Source of the DNA: Pontibacter fetidus
GTDB lineage: Bacteria; Bacteroidota; Bacteroidia; Cytophagales; Hymenobacteraceae
Reading direction: 5' to 3'
Assembly (NCBI RefSeq): GCF_010119545.1
Contig: NZ_JAAEAA010000005.1
Location: 175,718-239,717, forward strand
DNA: 64,000 nt
The position numbers were made by a program, and so were the translations under genes. How positions within the stretch are numbered: the first letter of the stretch is position 1; the number at the start of each line of letters is the position of its first letter. The notes under the pieces are model-generated. The model was not told the origin of the DNA, ran no database searches, and saw nothing but the letters and a program-made list of their open reading frames with translations. Shown here piece by piece: positions 26,893-35,134 of this stretch.

Positions 26893-27861
26893 TTATAGTT
26901 GCAACACTTCAGGGTTGGCGATGTTGGTTGGAGTGCCGTTTGCAAAAGCTACCACATTCTCGAAAGCTTTCCGGAAGTATAGTTCGTACCCGTTCTTTTC
27001 TACATAGCCCAGGTGTGGTGTACAGATTACATTTGATAGCTGAAGCAACGGATAATCTTTGTCGAGTATAGGTTCGGTTTCATACACATCCAGCGCTGCA
27101 AAACCGGGCCTGCCTTGCTTAAGTGCCTGCAATAACGCGCCTTCTTCTATCAACTCAGCCCGGCTGGTATTTACAAGCACTGCATCGCGTTTCATTTGCG
27201 CCAGGTCTGCTGCTGTAACTATATTTCGGGTAGTTTCGGTAAGGCGTAGGTGCAGTGTTACCACATCAGCCTGCGCAAAAAATGCCGCTTTACTTTCAGC
27301 TTCCAAATGCCCGTCCTGTACGGCTTTATCCCTGGAGTTTTCGCTGCCCCAAACTATAACTTTAGCCCCAAATGCATTGGCATAGCCAGCTATCAATTTA
27401 CCTATTTTGCCATATCCCCAGATGCCGATGAGCTTGCCGTTTATAGTACTGCCAATGTTGGTTTGCCACTTTCCCTCTTTCATGGCGGCTATGGCTTGCG
27501 GCACTTGTCTCAGGGCATTCATTATCAAAAGCCAGGCAAGCTCTGCGGGGGCAACCGGTGAGCCAGTTCCTTCGGCAACGGCTATAGTATAGTTGGTGCA
27601 GGCTGCCAGGTCCAGGTGATTAGATATTTTACCGGTCTGGCTGATGAGTTTGAGCCTAGGCAACCGCGAAACCAGTTCTTTTGTAATGGCTGTCCGCTCA
27701 CGGGTAAGCACCAGGGCATCAGCAGTTTTAAAACGCTCAACCAGTAAATCAATGTCCTTCACTGTATCGTGGTAAATGGTTACCTGGTGTTGGTGCAGCA
27801 GCTGAAAGCAATCCAGAGTGCTTATTATATGCTGGTAATCGTCGGGGATGATGATATGCAT
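26893..27861 (-). CDS. D-2-hydroxyacid dehydrogenase (NAD-dependent)
   Basis: This 322-residue protein starts at the ATG at 27861 (MHIIIPDDYQ). The frame is open to 27918 but the extra residues (MGVALLKCNCDFCYYKPT) are not typical. The Rossmann motif is WGYGKIGK (G149-x-G151-xx-G154). The catalytic set is R234 (NTSRAELI), E263 (YETEP) and H283 (TPHLGY). Phosphoglycerate dehydrogenase and glyoxylate reductase share this fold. The absence of a regulatory ACT domain argues against SerA. The substrate is unknown. It is a single gene divergent from the efflux operon. Confidence 0.88.
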   Translation of the reverse strand: MHIIIPDDYQHIISTLDCFQLLHQHQVTIYHDTVKDIDLLVERFKTADALVLTRERTAITKELVSRLPRLKLISQTGKISNHLDLAACTNYTIAVAEGTGSPVAPAELAWLLIMNALRQVPQAIAAMKEGKWQTNIGSTINGKLIGIWGYGKIGKLIAGYANAFGAKVIVWGSENSRDKAVQDGHLEAESKAAFFAQADVVTLHLRLTETTRNIVTAADLAQMKRDAVLVNTSRAELIEEGALLQALKQGRPGFAALDVYETEPILDKDYPLLQLSNVICTPHLGYVEKNGYELYFRKAFENVVAFANGTPTNIANPEVLQL

Positions 27862-28069
27862 GTGCGTCGGCTTATAGTAGCAAAAGTCACAGTTACATTT
27901 CAGAAGCGCAACACCCAAAGTGTTATTTTAACTAATCTGCTACCCGGGCAAGAATTCTAACAACATCAGGCTCAACTATAGAAATGGATTGTTGCATGAG
28001 CTGGCAAAGCATAAAACTGAACGGATAATTGAGCTGAGTTTGCCTTACCCAGGTACAGCCCCCGAAACC

Positions 28070-28094
28070 GAACATACCTGTTCAATAACGAACA
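28070..28094 (+). promoter_or_regulatory. Candidate enhancer-type binding site (overlapping inverted repeats)
   Basis: Half sites GAACA, TGTTC and GAACA at 28070, 28079 and 28090 form two overlapping inverted repeats with 4- and 6-bp spacers. They lie 66-90 bp upstream of the sigma-54-like element at 28160, a suitable place for an NtrC-type activator such as the one encoded at 35135. Confidence 0.35.
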
Positions 28095-28159
28095 CCTTAT
28101 TTTATTCTGAAACTATAGTTTTGTTGCGTAATTAATTGTTAATCAGTTATATACATAGC

Positions 28160-28174
28160 TGGCATATTAGTTGG
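28160..28174 (+). promoter_or_regulatory. Candidate sigma-54 promoter of the efflux operon
   Basis: TGGCATATTAGTTGG fits TGGCAC-N5-TTGC with correct GG/-12 spacing, but has GG in place of GC at the -12 element and T in place of C in the first block. It ends 33 bp upstream of the adaptor ATG at 28208. The operon region encodes a sigma-54 activator, which makes the match more meaningful, though one key base differs. Confidence 0.35.
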
Positions 28175-28207
28175 CTAAGCAGTTCTTGTAAAGTACACTA
28201 TAAACCT

Positions 28208-29452
28208 ATGGACCGCGAATTATCAGCCACTACAAAACAAGTCAACAAACGCAAACGCTACTGGCAGTTAGGTATAGCTGTAGCCCTGCTGGCTTTGGCT
28301 GTGTTTGGCTTCAGAACCTTGATTACCCCAACTATAAACAGGGAGGCTTTGCGCACTGCTGTAGTCGAGCAGGGGCCGGTTATTGCAACTATATCGGCGA
28401 GTGGTGTGGTGGTGCCGGAACAGGAACAGGTAATTACCAGTCCGATACAGGCACGCATAGAGCAGGTGTTATTAAAAGCAGGAGAGCAGGTAAAAACCGG
28501 CGACCAGATACTGCTACTCGACAGAGCTTATACCCAACTGGCTTACGACAAACTGAAAGACGAACAGCAACTGAACCAGCACAAAAGCGTGCAGCTGCGC
28601 CTTAACCTTCGCAAAACACTCAACCAACTGGCATCGCAGCTAACTATAAAACAGCTTAGAGTTAAAAGCCTGCAGGCCCAGCTACAGGACGAAAAATACC
28701 TGCTAAAAATAGGCGGCACTACCCAGGAAAGCGTGAACCAGGCAGAACTAAATCTCCGCATCGCCCAACAGGAACTCTCCGAAATACAGCAGGACATGGC
28801 TACCGAGCGCGAACTGCTTAAAGCTGATGAACAAGAACTTGGGTATACCCTGGCCATGCAGAGCCGATCGATAGAAGAGCTGCAGCGCAAAATGGAACAG
28901 GCCGAAGTACGGGCTACGCACAAAGGAGTGATAACCTGGGTGAAGAACGAAATTGGCAGCACCGTAAATGCTGGGGATGTAATTGCCCGCCTCGCCGACC
29001 TGAGCAGCTATAAAATTAAAGCCACCATATCCGATAGTTTTGCCGAGCAGCTGAAAGTTGGAGGCAGTACCATCGTTCGCATCAACGATACCGATCTGCA
29101 GGGTATCATCTCCTCCATAGAGCCCACAGTCAGCAACGGCATAGTTACGTTTTATGTCGCCCTACAGGATAAAGCCCACGCATTGCTGCGCCCAAGTTTA
29201 AGGGTAGATGTGTTTGTAACAACGGCCTCTAAAGGCAACGTGCTGCGCGTGAAGAATGGTCCATACTTTAACAGTGCCAAGGGACAACAGGTGTTTGTAG
29301 TACAGGGCAACGAGATACTGCGCAAGCCTGCAACTATAGGCGTGAGCAACGTGGATTTTGTGGAGCTGGAAGATGGCGTAAAACCTGGCGATGTGGTGGT
29401 GATCTCGGATATGGCCGAATACGAGCACACAGAAAAGATAAAGCTTAAGTAA
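28208..29452 (+). CDS. HlyD/MacA-type periplasmic adaptor of an ABC efflux system
   Basis: This 414-residue protein starts at the ATG at 28208 (MDRELSATTKQVNKRKRYW). The upstream open part to 28136 covers the promoter. One N-terminal membrane anchor lies at residues 18-37 (QLGIAVALLALAVFGFRTLI). A barrel-sandwich half-motif (VITSPIQARIEQVLLKAGEQVKTGDQILLLD) comes next, then a long coiled-coil hairpin at about 100-240, the second lipoyl half (VTWVKNEIGSTVNAGDVIARLADL) and the beta-barrel domain. The adaptor links the MacB-like permeases to the TolC channel encoded 62 bp downstream. Confidence 0.88.
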   Translation: MDRELSATTKQVNKRKRYWQLGIAVALLALAVFGFRTLITPTINREALRTAVVEQGPVIATISASGVVVPEQEQVITSPIQARIEQVLLKAGEQVKTGDQILLLDRAYTQLAYDKLKDEQQLNQHKSVQLRLNLRKTLNQLASQLTIKQLRVKSLQAQLQDEKYLLKIGGTTQESVNQAELNLRIAQQELSEIQQDMATERELLKADEQELGYTLAMQSRSIEELQRKMEQAEVRATHKGVITWVKNEIGSTVNAGDVIARLADLSSYKIKATISDSFAEQLKVGGSTIVRINDTDLQGIISSIEPTVSNGIVTFYVALQDKAHALLRPSLRVDVFVTTASKGNVLRVKNGPYFNSAKGQQVFVVQGNEILRKPATIGVSNVDFVELEDGVKPGDVVVISDMAEYEHTEKIKLK

Positions 29453-29514
29453 GCGCTACAGATACCCTTTTTAAGTGATAGAAATATAGCTGATACCAAG
29501 TATAAAATAAACCT

Positions 29515-30987
29515 ATGAAAAGTAATTTTACCTGTTTAGTGTTTGTAATGCTGCTCTGTTGCGCACAAAGTATAGCCCAGCCCGCCCGAACTTTAGGTTT
29601 GCAGGAGGTGATTACGATGGCGCAACAGCAGTCGGCAACAGCAAAACAGGCTGAGGTAAGCCACGAGAGCAGTTACTGGCAATGGCGAAGTTTCAAATCT
29701 GATTATCGGCCGCAGCTAAGCCTGACCGGTACTCTGCCAGATTTCAGCAGAACCTATACGCCGGTTATCCAGCCAGATGGTACCACCGATTTTAAGCCGG
29801 TATCCATTAACAATGCCGATGTAGGTGTAACGCTTAAGCAACTGGTGGGTCCTACGGGAGGGAGCATTTTTGTTACCTCGCTTATGCAACGTTTCGATGA
29901 CTTTGACCGCGATATAACACGCTACAACGGTAACCCGGCTATAGTTGGTTTTGAGCAGCCATTATTTGCTTTTAACCCGTATGCGTGGGCCAAAAAAGTA
30001 GAGCCCTTACGTTACCAGGAATCGCAGCGCAAGTTTGTGGAAGACAAAGAAAGTATAGCAGTAGAAGCTACCAAACTATACTTCGACCTGTTGCTTGCCC
30101 AGGTAAACCAACGCATCGCCACCCAAAACTTAGCCAATAACGATACGCTTTACCAGATAGCGGAAGAAAAGTATACCCTGGGGCGCTTATCTAAAAACGA
30201 CCTGTTGCAATTAAAGCTAGCGGTGTTAAATGCGCAGCTAGCCCAGGACCAGGCCGAACTGGATGAACAAAATGCCACACTTGCCCTGAAAACTTTTGTC
30301 GGCTTAAAAGATACGGATGCGCTGCAACTGACTATACCAGACAATATACCGGAAGAAGTAGTATCTGCGGAAATGGCTTTAGCGGAAGCGAAAAAGAATA
30401 GGAAAGAAGCTGTCAGTTTTCAGCGGCGGCTTTTGGAAGCAGAAAGCCTGGTGGCCAAAGCGAAAGGCGATAATGGTTTGAACATGAGTGTTTTTGCCAC
30501 CTTCGGATTATCGAACAGTGCCGGCAATTTTACGGATGTTTATACCCGACCCGAAAATCTGCAGCGTGCCCGTATCGGTTTTAACATGCCGCTACTGGAC
30601 TGGGGCCGCCAGCGCGCCAACTATAAAGTAGCCGACCTGAACCGCCAGTTAGTGCAACACACCATAGCCCAGGAAGAAGCTACTTTTGAACAGGCAGTCC
30701 TGGCACAGGCAAACCAGTACATTACCCTGAAACGCAGGCTTAGCACTACCGCCACAGCAGATGAAATAGCAGAAGAGCGCTACCAGATCACGAAGAACAT
30801 TTTTATAGTTGGCCGAATCAGCATCACAGACCTGAACATTGCTTTAGCCGAAAAAGACCAGGCGCGCCGTGCCTACATAACGTCGCTCAGCCAGTTCTGG
30901 GCAGCCCACTATAGCCTGAGGCAACTGACATTATTTGATTTTGAAAAACAGCAGCCGATTAAATACAATGAAGGAAATTTTGAATGA
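29515..30987 (+). CDS. TolC-family outer membrane efflux channel
   Basis: This 490-residue protein has signal peptide MKSNFTCLVFVMLLCCAQSIAQ. Two TolC repeats are visible: LGLQEVITMAQQQSATAKQAEVSHESSYWQW near the N-terminus, and the long helices AVEATKLYFDLLLAQVNQRIATQNLANND and EEATFEQAVLAQANQYITLKRRLSTTATADEIAEERYQIT. KYTLGRLSKNDLLQLKLAVLNAQL is the usual hairpin. It is the outer-membrane exit duct of the pump formed with the adaptor (28208) and the ABC genes (31441-34564). There is no lipobox, so it is TolC-like and not OprM-like. Confidence 0.9.
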   Translation: MKSNFTCLVFVMLLCCAQSIAQPARTLGLQEVITMAQQQSATAKQAEVSHESSYWQWRSFKSDYRPQLSLTGTLPDFSRTYTPVIQPDGTTDFKPVSINNADVGVTLKQLVGPTGGSIFVTSLMQRFDDFDRDITRYNGNPAIVGFEQPLFAFNPYAWAKKVEPLRYQESQRKFVEDKESIAVEATKLYFDLLLAQVNQRIATQNLANNDTLYQIAEEKYTLGRLSKNDLLQLKLAVLNAQLAQDQAELDEQNATLALKTFVGLKDTDALQLTIPDNIPEEVVSAEMALAEAKKNRKEAVSFQRRLLEAESLVAKAKGDNGLNMSVFATFGLSNSAGNFTDVYTRPENLQRARIGFNMPLLDWGRQRANYKVADLNRQLVQHTIAQEEATFEQAVLAQANQYITLKRRLSTTATADEIAEERYQITKNIFIVGRISITDLNIALAEKDQARRAYITSLSQFWAAHYSLRQLTLFDFEKQQPIKYNEGNFE

Positions 30988-31440
30988 GTGCATAACATCA
31001 AATTTCGGAATCCACAGGACATGTGTTACCGAGGTTAAACATATTTCTATAGTTACAGACTAAGATCGGACAGGTCACGACCTGTCCCTACGGAAGTACA
31101 ACCACGATAAAAGTCGAAGCTTACAGTTCCAAACTATAGATAAACTATAGCTATCGAAATGATCACAGTCTTTGGGTTGAGCTCCTTGTGAATATCTGGT
31201 GGCGCAGCCATTGCGAGGAAAGAGCAAAAGAGATTCGCGCAGCGCGATGCCCGAAGACGAGGCCCCCCGGCCGTGAGGGAGCCAAGCTAACTATAAAACT
31301 ATAGGCAAATAGAGCTCTCAGGATAAAAGGTAATTTGAAACTATAGCTAAGTATAAACTGCAACTATAGGCTGAGATAGATTTCTCGCTGAGGCTCGAAA
31401 TGACAGTAAATAAAAGATTAAAAGAGATAAATTTAAAACT
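30988..31440. other. Intergenic region with dispersed-repeat fragments
   Basis: This 453-bp gap has no convincing gene. It holds a perfect 9-bp-arm palindrome at 31068-31087 (GGACAGGTC / GACCTGTCC). A GC-rich block lies at 31195-31290 and a TTTCTCGCTGAGGCTCGAAA segment near 31380, both of which look like dispersed Bacteroidota intergenic repeats. There are at least six CTATAG motifs. The minus-strand frame at 31163-31363 reads across the repeat and looks spurious. Confidence 0.5.
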
Positions 31441-32142
31441 ATGATCACGCTATCCAACATCGAGAAAGTTTACCAGACCAAAACCATCGAAACGGTGGCT
31501 TTACAGAACGTAAACCTGACGGTACCCAAAGGAGAATTCCTTTCTATTATGGGGCCATCGGGTTGCGGCAAATCTACACTGCTCAACATTATGGGCCTGC
31601 TTGATATTCCGAGCTCCGGCATGGTAACTATAGACGGGCAACCCATACAGACCTATAAGGACAAAGAGCTGGCACACATCCGCAACCAGAAGATCGGTTT
31701 TGTATTCCAGAGCTACCACCTGGTAAACGACCTGAGCGTGCTGGACAATGTAGAACTACCGTTGCTATACCGCAGCAGTATTTCAGGTTCGGAGCGTACC
31801 AAAAGAGCTAAAGCAGCTTTAGAAAAAGTTGGCTTAAGCGCTCGCACACAGCATTTTCCAAGCCAGTTATCGGGTGGGCAGCGACAGCGTGTAGCCATTG
31901 CCCGTGCCCTGGTTGGCCAGCCCGAAATTATACTTGCCGATGAGCCCACTGGTAACCTGGACTCTGTGATGGGCGAAGAAATAATGAACATACTACTGGA
32001 CCTGAACCGCCTGGATGGTACCACTATAGTTATGGTAACGCACGACGAGAACATGGCCCTTAAAACAGAGCGTTTGGTCCGCTTCTTTGATGGGCAGCAG
32101 GTATCGGATGCTAAGTTGTTTGCAACCTTTCAGCAAGTATAG
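31441..32142 (+). CDS. ABC transporter ATPase (LolD/MacB type)
   Basis: This 233-residue ATPase has Walker A GPSGCGKSTL (about residues 39-48), Q-loop VFQSYHLV, signature LSGGQRQRVAIARAL, Walker B IILADEPTGNLDS and H-loop VTHDENMA. Close family members power MacB, LolCDE and related FtsX-type permeases. The stop is 2 bp from the start of the first permease gene, so the two are translationally close. ATP use here drives mechanotransmission through the adaptor and TolC, not classical transport across the inner membrane. Confidence 0.92.
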   Translation: MITLSNIEKVYQTKTIETVALQNVNLTVPKGEFLSIMGPSGCGKSTLLNIMGLLDIPSSGMVTIDGQPIQTYKDKELAHIRNQKIGFVFQSYHLVNDLSVLDNVELPLLYRSSISGSERTKRAKAALEKVGLSARTQHFPSQLSGGQRQRVAIARALVGQPEIILADEPTGNLDSVMGEEIMNILLDLNRLDGTTIVMVTHDENMALKTERLVRFFDGQQVSDAKLFATFQQV

Positions 32143-32144
32143 CT

Positions 32145-33386
32145 ATGCTTAAGAGTTACATAAAAATAGCCTGGAAGGTGCTCTTGCGGCGCAAGTTTTT
32201 CACCTTCATCAGCCTCTTCGGTATCAGCTTTACACTTATGATACTGATGGTAGCTACTTCACTGTTCGACCACACGTTTGGCCCGCAAATGCCGGAGCGC
32301 GAAACAGACCGCTTACTATTTGTAAACCTGATCCGGGAGCAGGTAAAAGAGGGATATACCAATAGCGGCCCTGCCAGCTATAGCTTCTTCGACCGCCACG
32401 TACGCACCCTCAAAACACCCGAAAAAGTATCGATCAACTCCATGCCTTTTCAGGTGAACAGTTACATCAACAACCGCAAACTGGCGATTGATATCAAGTA
32501 TACCGACCGTGAGTTCTGGGATATACTGGACTTTAATTTCCTGGAAGGCAATGCCTTTACGCAGCAGGATGTAAAAAGCGCAAACCGTGTGGCCGTAATT
32601 AACGAAAACACCCGCGCAAAATATTTTGGAGAGACAGAGGCGGTAGGCAAGGATATAGTGGTAGATCAGGTAAAATATAAAGTAGTAGGCGTTGTAGAGA
32701 ACGTACCGGTGCTGCGCGTGCAGTCGTATGCCGATGTTTGGGTGCCGGTTACCCTTAAAAGCCAGGACTTTTCGAAGCCCGGTATGAGAGGCACTTACTT
32801 TGCAACTATAAAAGCCCGTAGCGCCGCCGATGTACCTGAAATAAAAGCAGAGTACGCCACGATGATGCAGGAAGTAGAGCGCCAGCATCCCGAGAAAGGT
32901 ACTAAACTTTTCTCTTTCCCGGATACTTTTCTGGAGAGCTTCGCCCGCACGTTTTTTGGCAATGGCAATGATACCGGTGTAGGGATTCTGTATGGTATAC
33001 TGGCCGGTCTGACCTTGCTGTTCATGCTGCTGCCAACTATAAATCTTGTCAGTATCAACATCAGCCGCATCATGGAGCGTTCTTCCGAAATCGGGGTTCG
33101 CAAAGCCTTCGGTGCTTCTTCTTCCACCATTATCGGGCAGTTTATTGTCGAGAACATTTTCCTGACTTTGCTGGGTGGCTTTCTGGGTTTTATACTTTCG
33201 GCAGGAGTGCTCTGGCTCATAAACGACAGCGGCATGATCGTGTATGCCAACCTGGGGCTAAACCTGCGTGTGTTCGGTATTGGGCTGCTGCTTTGCCTTG
33301 TGTTCGGATTAATTTCCGGTGTTTATCCAGCTTATAAAATGTCACGCTTACAAGCCGTAGAGGCACTGAAAGGAGGTTCGAAATGA
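32145..33386 (+). CDS. ABC transporter permease, FtsX/MacB type (1)
   Basis: This 413-residue protein has an N-terminal helix (residues 16-42), a periplasmic MacB_PCD domain (about 45-270) and three C-terminal helices in the FtsX domain. The family signature is INISRIMERSSEIGVRKAFGASSSTIIGQFIVENI, and the end is YPAYKMSRLQAVEALKGG. It overlaps the second permease gene by 4 bp (ATGA), so the two are translationally coupled and probably form a heterodimer. Related Bacteroidota operons export antimicrobials or envelope lipids. The substrate here is unknown. Confidence 0.9.
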   Translation: MLKSYIKIAWKVLLRRKFFTFISLFGISFTLMILMVATSLFDHTFGPQMPERETDRLLFVNLIREQVKEGYTNSGPASYSFFDRHVRTLKTPEKVSINSMPFQVNSYINNRKLAIDIKYTDREFWDILDFNFLEGNAFTQQDVKSANRVAVINENTRAKYFGETEAVGKDIVVDQVKYKVVGVVENVPVLRVQSYADVWVPVTLKSQDFSKPGMRGTYFATIKARSAADVPEIKAEYATMMQEVERQHPEKGTKLFSFPDTFLESFARTFFGNGNDTGVGILYGILAGLTLLFMLLPTINLVSINISRIMERSSEIGVRKAFGASSSTIIGQFIVENIFLTLLGGFLGFILSAGVLWLINDSGMIVYANLGLNLRVFGIGLLLCLVFGLISGVYPAYKMSRLQAVEALKGGSK

Positions 33387-34564
33387 TACGCCATTTATTT
33401 AAACTGATCTGGAACCGGAAGAAAAGCAACTTCCTGCTGATCACTGAAATATTCTTTTGTTTCCTGGTGCTGTTTGGGGTACTTAGCTTTATCGTATACA
33501 ACGTACGCAACTATAGCAAACCACTTGGTTTTAAACACGATAACGTTTGGTTGCTGACCATGCGTCCGCCTACCGATTCTACTGCCCAGAACCGGCAGAT
33601 AATGGAACAGGTGATCCAACGGGTGCGTACTTTCCCACAAGTAGAACATGCATCGTTTACATCCAGCAATGCGCCATTTGCTTTCAGTCAGATGAACAAT
33701 CACTTCTCTTTCGGTAATGCCAAAAGTATAGATGCTGATGTTTATGAAGTGCAGGATGAGTACAAGGATGTAATGCAGCTAAATGTAATAAAAGGTCGCT
33801 GGTTCAGCACAAACGACAATGCGGCAGGTCATGAACCTATCGTGATCAATAAGGCTTTCCAGCAGCATATGTTTGGCTCAGAAGAAGCATTGGGTAAAAT
33901 AATTCAGGTAGATGATACTACTAAATTTCAGGTAGTGGGTGTAACGGATTATTTCCGGGCGGGCAGTGAATTTGCTGCCGAAGACCCGGCTGTCTTTACG
34001 CGCATTAACCTCCAAAAGAACCTCAATTATATCTCCAACGAAATGCTGATCCGGGTGAAGCCTGGCACAGGTATAGACTTTGAAGAGAAAATGATGAAAG
34101 AGATCGCTGGCATCGGGAAAGACTGGGCGTTGGAAGTGGCTACGCTGGAAAAAATGCGCCAGAATAAAGCTAAAGTTACGCTTGTTCCGATGATTGCGCT
34201 GGGCCTGGTTTGTGGCTTCCTGATCCTGAACGTTGCACTGGGTTTGTTTGGGGTGCTGTGGTACAACATCAGTCGCCGCAACGGCGAGATAGGCTTGCGC
34301 CGCGCACTTGGTGCCCCGTCTGGTCAAATCTATCGCCAGTTTATAGGCGAGGTGCTGGTACTGGCTACTTTCGGATTGCTCTTCGGGGTGCTGTTTGCTG
34401 TTCAGTTTCCGTTGCTACAGGTTTTCCAGGTAGAGTCAGAGGTATACTTTACAGCGCTTGCCGGTGCTGTAGTGCTTATTTACCTACTCACAACTATTTG
34501 CGCGCTTTATCCAAGCCGGCAGGCAGCAGCCATACATCCGGCTGTTGCCCTACACGAAGAGTAA
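33383..34564 (+). CDS. ABC transporter permease, FtsX/MacB type (2)
   Basis: This 393-residue protein has the same layout as its upstream partner: N-terminal helix (LLITEIFFCFLVLFGVLSFIV), a periplasmic MacB_PCD domain, and FtsX helices with GVLWYNISRRNGEIGLRRALGAPSGQIYRQFIGEV. It ends YPSRQAAAIHPAVALHEE, the usual coupling-helix tail. Its start overlaps the first permease stop by 4 bp. It is less similar to the first copy in the periplasmic domain, consistent with an asymmetric dimer. Confidence 0.9.
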   Translation: MIRHLFKLIWNRKKSNFLLITEIFFCFLVLFGVLSFIVYNVRNYSKPLGFKHDNVWLLTMRPPTDSTAQNRQIMEQVIQRVRTFPQVEHASFTSSNAPFAFSQMNNHFSFGNAKSIDADVYEVQDEYKDVMQLNVIKGRWFSTNDNAAGHEPIVINKAFQQHMFGSEEALGKIIQVDDTTKFQVVGVTDYFRAGSEFAAEDPAVFTRINLQKNLNYISNEMLIRVKPGTGIDFEEKMMKEIAGIGKDWALEVATLEKMRQNKAKVTLVPMIALGLVCGFLILNVALGLFGVLWYNISRRNGEIGLRRALGAPSGQIYRQFIGEVLVLATFGLLFGVLFAVQFPLLQVFQVESEVYFTALAGAVVLIYLLTTICALYPSRQAAAIHPAVALHEE

Positions 34565-34597
34565 CTATAGTTAAGTAGATTTATCTACAGATGTAGT

Positions 34598-34874
34598 CAT
34601 CCCCCTGCCCCCTTCAAAGGGGGACAATCAGCAATGCGTAAAATTAAAATTTTATTTACGTTACCTGAAAAAGTCCCCCTTGGAAGCAGGGCCGTTAAGT
34701 TCTAGCAAATTCTCCCCTTGAGGGGAGCGCAGAGGGGTGTTTGCATTAGCGGGTGAATTTAAAACTGGCTAACAATTAGCATTTTGGCCCTGAATAACAC
34801 CCCTATAATCCCCTCAAGGGGATAGTTCTCGGCAGAAATTAACGGCCCTGCCCTTGGAAGGGGGTAGGGGGATG
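34598..34874. repeat. Composite G/C-run palindrome enclosing MITE copy 2
   Basis: The left arm, from 34598, starts CATCCCCCTGCCCCCTTC. The right arm, ending at 34874, is close to its reverse complement (CCTTGGAAGGGGGTAGGGG then GATG). Between them lies the 162-bp MITE-like unit. It looks like one palindromic repeat inserted into another. Confidence 0.6.
34688..34849. mobile_element. MITE-like dispersed repeat, copy 2 (162 bp)
   Basis: Same length as the copy at 9771-9932, with 6 differences by my reading. Terminal repeats are AGGGCCGTTAAGTTCT and AGAAATTAACGGCCCT, the second with one base changed. Non-coding and internally palindromic. No transposase gene with matching ends lies in the window, so mobilisation in trans would be needed. 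Confidence 0.75.
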
Positions 34875-35134
34875 ATAACTCAAGCAGATAAACTTTTGCT
34901 GCGAATCAGTAATACGTGACTTACTTTAAAGTTGAATATGTGATTAGACAGGTTTAGAAGCCCGACCATAGTTCGACACAAGCGAGGACACTAGTTGATT
35001 TAATAGAATGAAAAGTCACCCTAGAAAGGAGTAGAGGAATGACAAACGCTAACTATAGAATTATACCTGCAACTATAGCTGCCTTAGTTAAACTATAATA
35101 CCTTATATTTATACTTCCAAACCACTGGTTTTCC

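Larger units (their letters stand above)
34565..35134. other. Intergenic region holding a composite palindromic repeat
   Basis: This 570-bp gap lies between the second permease and the sigma-54 activator. Positions 34598-34874 are repeat DNA. The rest (34875-35134) is AT-rich, with three CTATAG motifs near 35053, 35074 and 34570, and must hold the promoter of the regulator pair. I saw no GG-N10-GC sigma-54 element directly upstream of 35135. Confidence 0.5.

Noticed and set aside
31200..31214. TGGCGCAGCCATTGC, an almost ideal GG-N10-GC sigma-54 element 227 bp upstream of the ABC ATPase gene
   Set aside because: It lies inside a GC-rich block that looks like a dispersed intergenic repeat, far from the start codon, so the match is probably chance.
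31163..31363. 66-residue minus-strand frame between TolC and the ABC ATPase
   Set aside because: Reads across a dispersed repeat. Such frames are often over-annotated in repeats.
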